Part shown: positions 17,196 to 29,392 of the stretch, piece by piece
Layout of the letters: each line of letters opens with the position of its first letter
Position numbering within the stretch: position 1 is the first letter of the stretch
NCBI RefSeq assembly: GCF_000419445.1
Contig: NZ_AULK01000001.1
Coordinates: 310,001 to 374,000 of the forward strand
Length of the DNA stretch: 64,000 nucleotides
Origin: Gryllotalpicola ginsengisoli DSM 22003
Lineage (GTDB): Bacteria > Actinomycetota > Actinomycetes > Actinomycetales > Microbacteriaceae
Direction of reading: 5' to 3'
Position numbers and translations under genes: made by a program
Notes under the pieces: model-generated
What the model was told of the DNA's origin: nothing
The model's database searches: none
What the model saw: only the letters and a program-made list of their open reading frames with translations

Positions 17196-17798
17196 GTGTC
17201 CCCCACACCGTCCGGCCCTGCGGCCAGTGCCGAGTTCACCGCTGCGTTGGACTCGATCAACCGGGCCGTCATCCGGCCCGAGCTGGTGCTGACCCCGATT
17301 CCGGCGCCCGGCCAGCTCGCCCCGGAGGCGTACGCACTGGCGGCGGACGTGTCGCCCGCGCGGCACGGCGCCGACTCGGAACTGGGCACCGGACGCTTCG
17401 TGCTGCTGCACGACGCGGAGGAGCCCGAGGAGTGGGGCGGCCGGTTCCGGGTGGTGTGCTTCGCGCAGGCTCCGCTGGAGACGGACATCGGGCTCGACCC
17501 GTTCCTCGCGGACGTCACCTGGTCGTGGCTCGTCGACGCGCTCGCGGCGCGAGGCGCCGCCTACACGGCGGCCTCGGGCACGGCGACGAAGATCATCTCC
17601 ACGGGCTTCGGCGAGCTCGCGAAGCAGGGCGACGGCGCCCAGATCGAGCTGCGCGCGTCGTGGAGCCCGGGCGACGCCGACCTCGGTGCGCACGTCGAGG
17701 CGTGGGGCGACCTGCTGTGCATGCTGGCGGGCATCCCGCCCACGGCCGAGGGAGTGAGCGTACTCTCGCTACGGAGGCCCAAGAGCAAGCGTGCGTGA
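17196..17798 (+). CDS. DUF3000 protein
   Basis: This 200-residue cytosolic protein of the actinobacterial DUF3000 family includes WGGRFRVVCFAQAPLETDIG and DPFLADVTWSWLVDAL. No catalytic motif is recognised. The GTG at 17196 has no ribosome-binding site. TAATCT at 17183-17188 puts a transcription start at the GTG itself, so the mRNA is probably leaderless. The 3' end overlaps rnd by eight bases. This pairing with RNase D recurs in actinobacteria and suggests a shared RNA-related role, which is inference. Confidence 0.85.
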   Translation: MSPTPSGPAASAEFTAALDSINRAVIRPELVLTPIPAPGQLAPEAYALAADVSPARHGADSELGTGRFVLLHDAEEPEEWGGRFRVVCFAQAPLETDIGLDPFLADVTWSWLVDALAARGAAYTAASGTATKIISTGFGELAKQGDGAQIELRASWSPGDADLGAHVEAWGDLLCMLAGIPPTAEGVSVLSLRRPKSKRA

Positions 17799-19020
17799 GA
17801 ACAGCGTCGAGACCGAATACGCGGTCACCGCGACGGTCGCCGAGTACGAGGCGGCGGTCGCGGCGCTCGCTGCGGGCAGCGGCCCCGTGGCCGTCGACGC
17901 GGAGCGCGCGAGCGGCTTCCGCTATTCGCAGCGCGCCTACCTGATTCAGATGTTCCGGCGCGACGCGGGCGTCTTCCTGTTCGACCCCATCGCGCTCACC
18001 GACGCGGTCGGCCCGCAGCTGACCGCCTTGCAGCAGGCGCTCGTCGGCGAGGAGTGGGTGCTGCATGCGGCGAGCCAGGACCTCGCCTGCCTGCGCGAGG
18101 TCGGCCTCGATCCCGCGCGCATCTTCGACACCGAACTCGCCGCGCGCCTGCTCGGCCTGCCGCGCGTCGGCCTCGGCCCGCTGACGGAGAGCCTGCTCGG
18201 CATCCACCTGGCCAAGGAGCACTCGGCCGCCGACTGGTCGACACGGCCGCTGCCGCAGGCCTGGCTGACCTACGCGGCGCTCGACGTCGAGCTGCTCGTC
18301 GACCTGCGGGACGAGGTGGAGAAACTGCTCGTCGAGCAGGGCAAGCTCGAGATCGCCGAGCAGGAGTTCCACTGGGAGCTCGTGAAGGAGGCCAAGGCGC
18401 CGCGCGCGGAGCCGTGGCGCCGGCTGTCCGGGATCCACTCGATCCGGGGCATCCGCAATCTCGCGGTCGCCCGCGAGCTGTGGCTCGCCCGCGACGCGCT
18501 CGCCCGGGAGCGCGACTCCTCCCCGGGCCGGCTCGTGCCGGATGCCGCGCTGACGGCCGTGGCGAAGGCGATGCCCGCGTCGAAGCGGGAGCTCGCGGGG
18601 TTGAAGGAGTTCACCGGGCGCGCGAGCCGCAGCGAGCTGGACCGCTGGTGGGCGGCGATCGAGGCCGGGCGCACCACGGAGGACCTCCCGGTGCCCCGGT
18701 CCAACGGCGACAGCATCCCCCCGGTGCGCGCATGGGCCGACCGGAACCCGGCCGCCGACGCGAGGTACAAGCGCGCCAGGGAGCGCGTGCAGGAGTACGC
18801 CCAGGAGCACTCGTTCCCCGTGGAGAACGTGCTCACGCCGGAGCTGCTGCGCCGGGTCGCCTGGGAGCCGCCGCAGCCGGTCACCACCGAGTCGGTCGCG
18901 GCGTTCCTCGGGGACGGCGGCGCGCGGCCGTGGCAGATCGAGGCGACCGCCGAACTGATCGCATCCGCTTTTGTCGAGGCCGACCAAGCGCCTCGCGAGG
19001 CCGACGACGACGCTTCGTAG
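17791..19020 (+). CDS. rnd: Ribonuclease D-like 3'-5' exonuclease
   Basis: This 409-residue DEDD-family nuclease has the catalytic residues in order. Exo I is VAVDAERASGF, Exo II lies in LHAASQDLACLREVG with DTELAARLLG following, and Exo III is YAALDVELLVDL (Y-x3-D). A C-terminal HRDC-like helical region follows (RNLAVARELWLARDALARER). It trims the 3' ends of stable RNAs. The GTG start lies inside the end of the DUF3000 gene (eight-base overlap), which indicates translational coupling. Confidence 0.92.
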   Translation: MRENSVETEYAVTATVAEYEAAVAALAAGSGPVAVDAERASGFRYSQRAYLIQMFRRDAGVFLFDPIALTDAVGPQLTALQQALVGEEWVLHAASQDLACLREVGLDPARIFDTELAARLLGLPRVGLGPLTESLLGIHLAKEHSAADWSTRPLPQAWLTYAALDVELLVDLRDEVEKLLVEQGKLEIAEQEFHWELVKEAKAPRAEPWRRLSGIHSIRGIRNLAVARELWLARDALARERDSSPGRLVPDAALTAVAKAMPASKRELAGLKEFTGRASRSELDRWWAAIEAGRTTEDLPVPRSNGDSIPPVRAWADRNPAADARYKRARERVQEYAQEHSFPVENVLTPELLRRVAWEPPQPVTTESVAAFLGDGGARPWQIEATAELIASAFVEADQAPREADDDAS

Positions 19021-19107
19021 GTTCACACAGTCGAATTGAGCCGCCGTGAACCGGGCTTCCTAGGATCGAGGCAGATTTCCACGGTTCGAAGAAGGGGCAA
19101 TGTGGCC

Positions 19108-20295
19108 ATGACATCCGAGGTGTATTTCGTCGATGGAACCCGGACTCCGTTCGGGCGCGCCGGTGAGAAGGGCATGTACTGGAACACCAGGGCGGACGAC
19201 CTGGCGGTGAAGACGATCGTGGGGCTGCTCGAGCGCAACCCGAATGTGCCCAAGGACGCGATCGACGACGTCGCCATCGCCGCCACCACCCAGCAGGGCG
19301 ACCAGGGGCTGACCCTCGGCCGCACGGCCGCGATCCTCGCGGGCCTGCCCGAGTCGGTGCCCGGCTTCGCCATCGACCGCATGTGCGCCGGCGGCATGAC
19401 CTCGGTGACCACCATGGCGTCCGGAATCGCGTTCGGCGCGTACGACGTCGCCCTCGCCGGTGGTGTGGAGCACATGGGCCACCACCCGATGGGCCTCGAC
19501 GCCGACCCGAACCCGCGTTTCGTCTCCGAGAAGATCGTGAGCGAGGACGCCCTGTTCATGGGCAAGACCGCCGAGCGCCTGCACGACCGCTTCCCCGAGC
19601 TGACCAAGGAGCGCAGCGACTACTACGGCATGCGCAGCCAGCAGAAGGTCGAGGCGGCGTACCAGGCCGGCAAGATCCAGCCCGACCTCGTCTCCGTCGC
19701 CATTCGCAGCGAGGCCGGCTGGGGGCTCGCCACCGAGGACGAGGGCCGCCGCCCGGACACCACGATGGACGTCCTCGCCACGCTCAAGACCCCGTTCCGC
19801 CCGCACGGCAAGGTCACCGCGGGCAACTCCTCGCCGCTGACCGACGGCGCGACGATGTCGCTCCTGGCCGGCGAAGGCGCCGTGAAGAAGTACGGTCTCA
19901 CCCCGAAGATGCGGCTCGTCGGCTACGCGTTCGCCGGCGTGCAGCCCGAGGTCATGGGCGTGGGCCCCATCCCGGCCACCGAGAAGGCGCTGGCCAAGGC
20001 CGGCCTCACGATCGACGACATCGGCCTGTTCGAGCTGAACGAGGCGTTCAGCGTGCAGGTGCTCTCCTTCCTCGACCACTTCGGCATCGACGACGACGAC
20101 CCGCGCGTGAACCCGTGGGGCGGCGCGATCGCGATCGGGCACCCGTTGGCCGCATCCGGCCCCCGCCTCATGATGCAGCTGGCCCGCCAGTTCGCCGAGC
20201 ACCCCGAGGTGCGCTACGGGTTGACCGCCATGTGCGTCGGCCTCGGCCAGGGCGGCTCGGTGATCTGGGAGAACCCGAACTGGAACGGCCGCTGA
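19108..20295 (+). CDS. fadA: Acetyl-CoA acyltransferase (thiolase)
   Basis: This 395-residue thiolase carries out the last step of fatty acid beta-oxidation, cleaving 3-ketoacyl-CoA with CoA. The nucleophilic cysteine is in AIDRMCAGGMTSV (near residue 93). The C-terminal motifs are NPWGGAIAIGHPLAASGPR (histidine) and GLTAMCVGLGQGGSVIWE (second cysteine). GAAGGGG at 19091-19097 supports either the ATG at 19108 or an in-frame GTG six bases earlier. It is followed 38 bases later by fadJ, together giving a trifunctional beta-oxidation operon. Confidence 0.94.
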   Translation: MTSEVYFVDGTRTPFGRAGEKGMYWNTRADDLAVKTIVGLLERNPNVPKDAIDDVAIAATTQQGDQGLTLGRTAAILAGLPESVPGFAIDRMCAGGMTSVTTMASGIAFGAYDVALAGGVEHMGHHPMGLDADPNPRFVSEKIVSEDALFMGKTAERLHDRFPELTKERSDYYGMRSQQKVEAAYQAGKIQPDLVSVAIRSEAGWGLATEDEGRRPDTTMDVLATLKTPFRPHGKVTAGNSSPLTDGATMSLLAGEGAVKKYGLTPKMRLVGYAFAGVQPEVMGVGPIPATEKALAKAGLTIDDIGLFELNEAFSVQVLSFLDHFGIDDDDPRVNPWGGAIAIGHPLAASGPRLMMQLARQFAEHPEVRYGLTAMCVGLGQGGSVIWENPNWNGR

Positions 20296-20333
20296 GCGGG
20301 CCCCAAGGACGACACGAAAGGACTGCACGCCCG

Positions 20334-22526
20334 ATGACGGACTACAGCACCATCGACTTCACCCCGCTGCTCGAGTTCAGCGGCGACGAGGTCGTCTCCC
20401 ACTCCTACGTGAAAGACGTGCGCCTGCCCAGCGGCAAGACGCTCGCCCTGATCACCCTCGACAACGGCCGCGACCACACCCGGCCGAACACGCTCGGCCC
20501 GGCGACGCTCTTCGAGCTCTCCGGCGTGCTCGACGAGCTCACCCGCCGCGCGGGCGCCGGTGAGATCGACGCGGTCGCCATCACCGGCAAGCCGTTCATC
20601 CTGGCGGCCGGCGCCGACCTGAGCAAGGTCAACGACATCCCCAGCAAGGAGGCCGCGAAGCTGCTCGCCCAGCTCGGCCACGCCACCTTCGGCAAGTTCG
20701 GCAAGCTGGGCGTGCCGTCGTTCGGCTTCATCAACGGCCTCGCCCTCGGCGGCGGCCTCGAGGTGGCGCTGAACTGCACCTACCGCACCATCGACGCCTC
20801 GGCCGCCGCGGTCGCCTTCCCCGAGGTCTTCCTCGGCATCATCCCCGGCTGGGGCGGTGCCACGCTGCTGCCCAACCTGATCGGCATCGAGAACGCCCTC
20901 AAGGTGATCATCGAGAACCCGCTGAAGATGAATCGGATGCTGAAGCCGCAGGAGGTCGCGGACTTCGGCATCGTCGACGCGATCTTCCCGGCCGTCAACT
21001 ACCTCGAGGACTCGCTGAAGTGGGCCGACGGCGTGCTCGGCGGCAGCGTGAAGGTCGAGCGCCCGAACGCCCCGGGCCGCATCGAGCGCACGGTCAAGTG
21101 GCCGGTCGCCATCAAGATCGCCCGGGAGAGCCTGGAGAGCCGCATCGGCCTCGTCCCCAAGGCCCCGTACGCCGCACTCGAGCTGCTCGCCAAGGCAAAG
21201 GACAACGACATCGAGGCCGGTTTCGCCCGTGAGGACGAGGCGCTGGCCGAGTTGATCTCCGGCGACCAGTTCGCGGCGTCGATCTACGCGTTCAACCTCG
21301 TGCAGCACCGCGCAAAGAAGCCGGTGGGCGCGCCCGACAAGTCGCTGGCCAAGAAGGTGACGAAGGTCGGCGTGATCGGCGCCGGACTCATGGCCAGCCA
21401 GTTCGCGCTGCTGTTCCTGCGCCGCCTCGAGGTGCCGGTCGTGATCACCGACCTCGACCAGGAGCGCGTCGACAAAGGCCTCGCCTACATCCACGACGAG
21501 CTGCAGAAGCTCGCCGACAAGGGCCGGCTCAACCCGGACCAGCTGAGCAAGCTGAAGTCGCTCATCACCGGCACCACCGACCGCTCGCTCTACGCGGACT
21601 GCGACTGGGTGATCGAGGCCGTGTTCGAGGAGCTCTCGGTGAAGCAGGACGTGTTCGCCGACTTCGAGAAGATCGTCTCCCCCGAGACGGTGTTCGCCAC
21701 CAACACCTCGTCGCTGTCCGTCGACAAGATCGGTGCGAAGCTCGAGCACCCCGAGCGGCTCGTCGGCTTCCACTTCTTCAACCCGGTCGCGGTGATGCCG
21801 CTGGTCGAGGTCGTGAACGCGCCCAAGACCGACGAGGCGACGCTCGCCACGGCCATGCAGGTGGCGAAGAACCTGAAGAAGAACGCCATCATCACCACCG
21901 ACTCGACCGGGTTCGTCGTCAACCGCGTGCTGGCGAAGGTGCTCGGCGAGGCGATGCGCGCGGTCGACGACGGCACGCCGTTCTCCGTGGTGGACGAAGC
22001 GCTCGCCCCGCTCGGGCTGCCGATGCCGCCATCCGTGCTGCTCGATCTGGTCGGCCTGAAGGTCGGCGCTCACGTGCTCGACACGCACCACGCCGCCTGG
22101 CCGGACCGCTTCTACCGCTCCGACAACCTGCACCGGGTGGCCGATGCCGGCCCGCTGCTCGAGAAGGACGCCAAGGGCAAGGTGAAGGGCATCAGCAAGG
22201 AGGCCGAGCGCATCGTCAAGGCGAACCTCAACCCGGGGGCCACGCCGCACACCAAGGAGCAGGTGCTGCAGGCGGTGCAGGACGGCTTCGCCGACGAGGT
22301 GCATCGGATGCTCGAGGAGGGCGTCGTCTCCGCACCTGAGGACATCGACCTGGCGCTCATCCTCGGCGCGGGCTACCCGTTCCACATGGGTGGCCTGACG
22401 CCCTACCTGGACCGCGTGGGTGCGAGCCGGCGCGTGTTCGGCGGCACCTTCCACTCGCCGATGATCCTCGGGGCGGCGAGCCGCTCGCAGCAGGAGGCGC
22501 CGCAGGAGCAGCAGCTGGTCGGCTGA
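20334..22526 (+). CDS. fadJ: Enoyl-CoA hydratase / 3-hydroxyacyl-CoA dehydrogenase
   Basis: This 730-residue beta-oxidation alpha subunit has an N-terminal crotonase domain with oxyanion and catalytic regions GLALGGGLEVALNC and FPEVFLGIIPGWGG. The NAD-binding domain is GVIGAGLMASQFALLFL, followed by GFHFFNPVAVMPLVEVV and a helical C-terminal domain. It hydrates enoyl-CoA and oxidises the 3-hydroxy product for the thiolase FadA encoded just upstream. A strong hairpin terminates the operon. Confidence 0.94.
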   Translation: MTDYSTIDFTPLLEFSGDEVVSHSYVKDVRLPSGKTLALITLDNGRDHTRPNTLGPATLFELSGVLDELTRRAGAGEIDAVAITGKPFILAAGADLSKVNDIPSKEAAKLLAQLGHATFGKFGKLGVPSFGFINGLALGGGLEVALNCTYRTIDASAAAVAFPEVFLGIIPGWGGATLLPNLIGIENALKVIIENPLKMNRMLKPQEVADFGIVDAIFPAVNYLEDSLKWADGVLGGSVKVERPNAPGRIERTVKWPVAIKIARESLESRIGLVPKAPYAALELLAKAKDNDIEAGFAREDEALAELISGDQFAASIYAFNLVQHRAKKPVGAPDKSLAKKVTKVGVIGAGLMASQFALLFLRRLEVPVVITDLDQERVDKGLAYIHDELQKLADKGRLNPDQLSKLKSLITGTTDRSLYADCDWVIEAVFEELSVKQDVFADFEKIVSPETVFATNTSSLSVDKIGAKLEHPERLVGFHFFNPVAVMPLVEVVNAPKTDEATLATAMQVAKNLKKNAIITTDSTGFVVNRVLAKVLGEAMRAVDDGTPFSVVDEALAPLGLPMPPSVLLDLVGLKVGAHVLDTHHAAWPDRFYRSDNLHRVADAGPLLEKDAKGKVKGISKEAERIVKANLNPGATPHTKEQVLQAVQDGFADEVHRMLEEGVVSAPEDIDLALILGAGYPFHMGGLTPYLDRVGASRRVFGGTFHSPMILGAASRSQQEAPQEQQLVG

Positions 22527-22558
22527 CGCCTTCGGCCGCGCCCCCAGGGCGCAGATGT

Positions 22559-22602
22559 GACGATCGGGCACGGCTTCCGCACGGAGGCTGTGCCCGATCG
22601 TC
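22559..22602. terminator. Bidirectional terminator between fadJ and dxs
   Basis: A 13-base-pair perfect stem (GACGATCGGGCAC and its complement) is extended inward by a second near-perfect stem, making a hairpin of 44 bases. It lies between two convergent genes and can stop transcription from both sides. Confidence 0.75.
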
Positions 22603-22653
22603 CTGTCTGTGCCGTTCGGTCTGCGCGGTCCGGTCGTGCCCGGGCGGCTGCCG

Positions 22654-24597
22654 TCAGCCGCGGTGCTGCGGCACCGCGCCGGTGTCGGTGTCCTCTGCGG
22701 CGCGGGCGCGGGGAACCTTGCTTCCGAGCACCTGTTCGACCACGTCGCGGGCGATGCGCTGCGGGGTGAGCCCCGCCTGGGCGAGGATCTCGTCGCGGGT
22801 GCCGTGCGCGAGGAAGTCGTCGGGCAGGCCCAGCTCGTCGACGGCCGTGTCGATGCCGGCGGCGCGCAGGTCCTGCCGCAGCCTGGTGCCGATGCCGCCG
22901 ACGCGGATGCCGTCTTCGATCGTGATCACGATGCGGTGCTCGGCCGACAGGGCGACGATGCTGCGCGGGATCGGCACGACCCAGCGCGGGTCGACGACCG
23001 TCGAGCCGATGCCCTGCGCCGAGAGCAGCTCGGCCGCACGCAGCGCGGTGCGCGCGAACGGGCCGACCGGCACGAAGAGCACGTCCTTGCGATCGGATTC
23101 GCGCAGCAGATCGACCCCGTCGTCGAGTCGGCGCAGTGCCGGGATGTCGTCGCCGACCGCGCCCTTCGGGAAGCGCACCGCGGTCGGGCCGTCGTCGACG
23201 GCCACGGCCTCGGCGAGCTCCTCGCGCAGCCGCGCGGCGTCGCGCGGTGCGGCGAGGCGCATCCCGGGGATGATCTGCAGCAGCGCCAGATCCCACATGC
23301 CGTGGTGGCTCGGGCCGTCGGGCCCGGTGACGCCCGAGCTCGGCAGCACGAAGGTGACGCCGGCCCGGTGCAGGGCGACATCCATCAGCGCCTGATCGAA
23401 GGCGCGGTTCATGAACGTAGCGTACACGGCGACCACGGGGTGGAGGCCGCCGTAGGCGAGCCCGGCCGCGCTCGTGACCGCGTGCTGTTCGGCGATGCCC
23501 ACGTCGTGCACGCGCTCCGGGTAGCGCTCGGCGAGCTTGTGCAGTCCCACCGAGCGCATCATCGCCGCCGTGATGCCGACGATCCGCGGGTTCTGCTCGG
23601 CCAGCGCGAGGATCTCGTCGGCGAAGACGCTCGGCCAGGACGGCCCGGACGCCGGCTGTGCGACCGGGGCGCCCGTCTCCGGGTCGATCTGGCCGACGGC
23701 GTGGAACTGGTCGGCCTCGTCGTCGAGGGCGGGCTGGTAGCCGCGGCCCTTCTGCGTGATGGCATGCACGAGTACGGGGGCGCCGTAGTTCTTGGCCTGG
23801 CGCAGCGCCTCCTCCATCGCGGCGATGTCGTGCCCGTTCACCGGCCCGATGTACTTGATGTCGAGGTTGGAGTACAGCTGGTCGTTGTTGACAGCGCGGG
23901 AGAGGAATCCGTGCAGGGCGCCGCGCACGCCGCGGTAGAGCGCCTGGGCCGGCCCGCCGACGCGGGCGGCCGCGCTGCGTGACTTGAGATACAGGTCGCG
24001 GTACAGCGCCTGCGTGCGCACGCCGTTGAGGAAGCGCGCCATCCCGCCGATGGTCGGGGCGTAGGAGCGGCCGTTGTCGTTGACGACGATGACCAGGTTG
24101 CGGTCGTTGTCGTCGGTGATGTTGTTGAGCGCCTCCCAGGTCATGCCGCCCGTGAGCGCGCCGTCGCCCACGACGGCGACGACGTGCCGGTCGCTCTGGC
24201 CGGTCACGGTGAAGGCGCGGCTGATGCCGTCGGCCCAGGAGAGGGAGCTCGAGGCGTGCGAGCTCTCGACGATGTCGTGCTCCGACTCCGAGCGCTGCGG
24301 ATAGCCGGCCATCCCCCCGCGCTGGCGCAGGTGAGCGAAGTCGTGCCGGCCGGTGAGCAGCTTGTGCACGTAGGCCTGGTGGCCGGTATCGAAGACGATC
24401 GGGTCCTTCGGACTGTCGAACACCCGGTGGATCGCGATGGTCAGCTCCACCACGCCCAGGTTGGGGCCGAGGTGCCCGCCGGTGCGCGCGACGTTGGCGA
24501 TGAGGAAGGCCCTGATCTCGCCCGCGAGGTCGGCGAGCTGCTCGTCGCTGAGGCGGTCGAGGTCGCGCGGGTCGCGGATCTGTTCCAGCAGGGACAT
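22654..24597 (-). CDS. dxs: 1-deoxy-D-xylulose-5-phosphate synthase
   Basis: This 647-residue thiamine-diphosphate enzyme condenses pyruvate and glyceraldehyde 3-phosphate, the first step of the MEP isoprenoid pathway. The TPP motif starts VVGDGALTGGMTWEALNN and continues to VVNDNG. It also has RQRGGMAGYPQRSESEHD and the transketolase pyrimidine domain with GPDGPSHHGMWDLALL. The ATG at 24595-24597 has no Shine-Dalgarno site. TACGCT seven bases upstream suggests a leaderless mRNA. It is monocistronic between a shared terminator and acnA, which is co-directional upstream. Confidence 0.96.
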   Translation of the reverse strand: MSLLEQIRDPRDLDRLSDEQLADLAGEIRAFLIANVARTGGHLGPNLGVVELTIAIHRVFDSPKDPIVFDTGHQAYVHKLLTGRHDFAHLRQRGGMAGYPQRSESEHDIVESSHASSSLSWADGISRAFTVTGQSDRHVVAVVGDGALTGGMTWEALNNITDDNDRNLVIVVNDNGRSYAPTIGGMARFLNGVRTQALYRDLYLKSRSAAARVGGPAQALYRGVRGALHGFLSRAVNNDQLYSNLDIKYIGPVNGHDIAAMEEALRQAKNYGAPVLVHAITQKGRGYQPALDDEADQFHAVGQIDPETGAPVAQPASGPSWPSVFADEILALAEQNPRIVGITAAMMRSVGLHKLAERYPERVHDVGIAEQHAVTSAAGLAYGGLHPVVAVYATFMNRAFDQALMDVALHRAGVTFVLPSSGVTGPDGPSHHGMWDLALLQIIPGMRLAAPRDAARLREELAEAVAVDDGPTAVRFPKGAVGDDIPALRRLDDGVDLLRESDRKDVLFVPVGPFARTALRAAELLSAQGIGSTVVDPRWVVPIPRSIVALSAEHRIVITIEDGIRVGGIGTRLRQDLRAAGIDTAVDELGLPDDFLAHGTRDEILAQAGLTPQRIARDVVEQVLGSKVPRARAAEDTDTGAVPQHRG

Positions 24598-24659
24598 GAG
24601 TGAAAGCGTACGCCGCGGCATCCGAGAGCCTGACGGATGCCGCGGCGCGCGGTTCCTTC

Positions 24660-27476
<2,817 letters not shown>

Positions 27477-27509
27477 GGTATCGGCCTCCTTCATCGGAAA
27501 CGGTCAAAT

Positions 27510-27529
27510 TTATCTTGACGTCGAGATAA
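27510..27529. promoter_or_regulatory. 20-bp palindromic operator candidate of acnA
   Basis: TTATCTTGACGTCGAGATAA is a palindrome with one mismatched pair, 33 bases before the acnA GTG and just upstream of its AAGGAGG site. Its length and symmetry fit a dimeric repressor site within the promoter. The regulator is not encoded nearby and I do not name it. Confidence 0.6.
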
Positions 27530-27549
27530 CTCTAGCAGCGCTGCCAGGG

Positions 27550-28293
27550 TCAGGATGACGTCGGATCGGACGCGTCGGCCCCCTTCGGCTGAGCGTACAC
27601 GCTGCGCACGAGCAGCCAGGTGACGAGCAGCACGGGCACATATAGCGGAACGCCCATGAGCAGGTGGGCGATGGCGAGGGCCGCGGTGTCGTCCCGGATC
27701 GCCATCGGGAGCTGGACCACGAGCCGGGCGGCGAACAGCGCGACCCAGAGCAGCGTCGCCCACAACGCCACCCGGTACTTCGCCTTGTCCTTCTTCCATG
27801 CGATCCCGTCGCCGTACAGGTACCCCACGACGAGCCCGATCAGCGGCCAGCGCACGAGCGCGGAGATCAGGAAGACGACCCCGTAGAGGCCGTCGATGCC
27901 GAGCCCGAGCCAGAAGTTGGCGCTCGGCTTGTGGGTCGCGATGGCGAGCACGGCCGAGGCGGCGACCCCGACGAGGCCCGCGACCGCCTGCGTCGCGTTC
28001 TCCTTCGCGAACACCCGCCACAGGGTGAAGACGAGGGCGATGAGCACGGATGCGCCGAGCGCGACGGGCACGGAGGCGTCGGGCGCGGGGGTGATCAGCA
28101 CCGTGTAGAGCACGATGAACGCGAGCCCCGGCAGCACCGACTCGCACAGGCCGCGCACGCCGCCCATCGCCTTCAGCAGCGCGGCGCCGCTGGGCGCGTC
28201 CTCCCCCGCCACGGCGCCGAGACCGGTGTTCTTCGCGGCGGCCGCGCCGATCGCCTCTCGCAGGTCGGGCGACTCGCGCTCGTCGTCGCTCAT
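27550..28293 (-). CDS. DUF3159 membrane protein
   Basis: This 247-residue protein has about six hydrophobic segments after a hydrophilic N-terminus (starts MSDDERESPDLREAIG). Family hallmarks are GGVRGLCESVLPGLAFIVLY and YLYGDGIAWKKDKAKYR. Its function is unknown. The ATG overlaps the stop of the DUF3710 gene (ATGA), which makes it the last gene of the dut-DUF3710-DUF3159 operon. The same linkage is known from mycobacteria. Confidence 0.87.
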   Translation of the reverse strand: MSDDERESPDLREAIGAAAAKNTGLGAVAGEDAPSGAALLKAMGGVRGLCESVLPGLAFIVLYTVLITPAPDASVPVALGASVLIALVFTLWRVFAKENATQAVAGLVGVAASAVLAIATHKPSANFWLGLGIDGLYGVVFLISALVRWPLIGLVVGYLYGDGIAWKKDKAKYRVALWATLLWVALFAARLVVQLPMAIRDDTAALAIAHLLMGVPLYVPVLLVTWLLVRSVYAQPKGADASDPTSS

Positions 28294-28886
28294 GCGGTGG
28301 GCGCGGTGGGCGTCGCAGGCATCTTCAGCGGGATGAGGTCGCGCGGCGGCATGGGCGCCGACCCGCGCACCACGACGATGCTGCGGAACAGGTCTTCCAC
28401 GGCGGCGGCCGCCTCGGGCCGCACGGCCGCGTCCCCGGCGATGACGCCGCGCAGGAACCAGCGCGGCCCGTCGACGCCGATGAACCGGGCGATGCGGGTC
28501 TCGCCGGGCATCCCCCCGGCGACCGGGATCTCGGCCAGCAGCTCGGGCCCGAACGCCCCGTCGCGCTCGGTGACCCGGCCGCCCTGCGCCGCGACCTGCT
28601 GGCCGATCTGCTCGCGGATCTCGTGCCACAGCCCCGACGACCGGGGCGCGGCGAACGGCTGCACCTGCAGCGTCGAGTTCGCGTAGTCGAGGCCGACGGC
28701 CACGACCCGCTGCGTCTCCTCCTCGACCTCGAGGCGCAGGTGCAGGCCTTCGCGCGGCAGCACCTTCACCCCGCCCAGGTCGATGTAGGGGCGCACGGGG
28801 TTGGCCTCGGTGTCGTCGAGGGGACCCTCCGTCGCGCGGTCCTCGGGCGCCGACTTCTCGTAGTCGATCGGTTCGTTGTCGCTCAC
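28290..28886 (-). CDS. DUF3710 protein
   Basis: This 198-residue cytosolic protein has an acidic N-terminus, then YIDLGGVKVLPREGLHLRLE and VDGPRWFLRGVIAGDAA. Its function is unknown. The GTG start overlaps the dut stop by four bases and its own stop overlaps the DUF3159 start by three, so the three genes are translationally coupled. The association with dUTPase is conserved in actinobacteria. Confidence 0.87.
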   Translation of the reverse strand: MSDNEPIDYEKSAPEDRATEGPLDDTEANPVRPYIDLGGVKVLPREGLHLRLEVEEETQRVVAVGLDYANSTLQVQPFAAPRSSGLWHEIREQIGQQVAAQGGRVTERDGAFGPELLAEIPVAGGMPGETRIARFIGVDGPRWFLRGVIAGDAAVRPEAAAAVEDLFRSIVVVRGSAPMPPRDLIPLKMPATPTAPTA

Positions 28887-29338
28887 GCGGTGACTCCAGA
28901 CTGGTGCGAGTAGCCCGTCGAGCCGAAGCCGCCCTCGCCGCGCGCGCTCTCGGGCAGCGCGGTCGCCGGCAGGAAGGTCGCTTGCGCGATCGGCACCAGG
29001 ACGAGCTGGGCGATGCGATCGCCGACGGCGACGTCGTAGGGCTCCGACAGGTCGGTGTTCAGCAGTGTGACCTTGATCTCGCCGCGGTAGCCGGCGTCGA
29101 CGGTGCCGGGCGCGTTGACGATCGTGATGCCGTGCCTGGCGGCCAGGCCGCTGCGCGGCACGACGAACCCGGCGAACCCCTCGGGAAGGGCGACGCGCAC
29201 GCCGGTGCCCACGGTGACCCGCTGGCCCGGCTCGATCCGCACCGCCTCCGCCGCCGTCAGATCGGCGCCGGCGTCTCCCGGATGCGCGTACACGGGCACG
29301 GATGACGCGATGATCGGCACGTCGACGGATTCGGTCAC
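28883..29338 (-). CDS. dut: dUTP diphosphatase
   Basis: This 151-residue trimeric dUTPase hydrolyses dUTP to dUMP, keeping uracil out of DNA. All five motifs are present: HPGDAGADL, PRSGLAAR, NAPGTVDAGYRGEI, RIAQLVLVPI and RGEGGFGSTGY. The GTG start at 29336-29338 has no ribosome-binding site, but TAGCCT eight bases upstream suggests a leaderless transcript. It is the first gene of the dut-DUF3710-DUF3159 operon and is divergent from the DUF3093 gene. Confidence 0.95.
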   Translation of the reverse strand: MTESVDVPIIASSVPVYAHPGDAGADLTAAEAVRIEPGQRVTVGTGVRVALPEGFAGFVVPRSGLAARHGITIVNAPGTVDAGYRGEIKVTLLNTDLSEPYDVAVGDRIAQLVLVPIAQATFLPATALPESARGEGGFGSTGYSHQSGVTA

Positions 29339-29392
29339 AGAAGGAGAGGCTAGTGCAGATCGCCTCACAGCCGGCTCCGCTTGAATGGGCGT

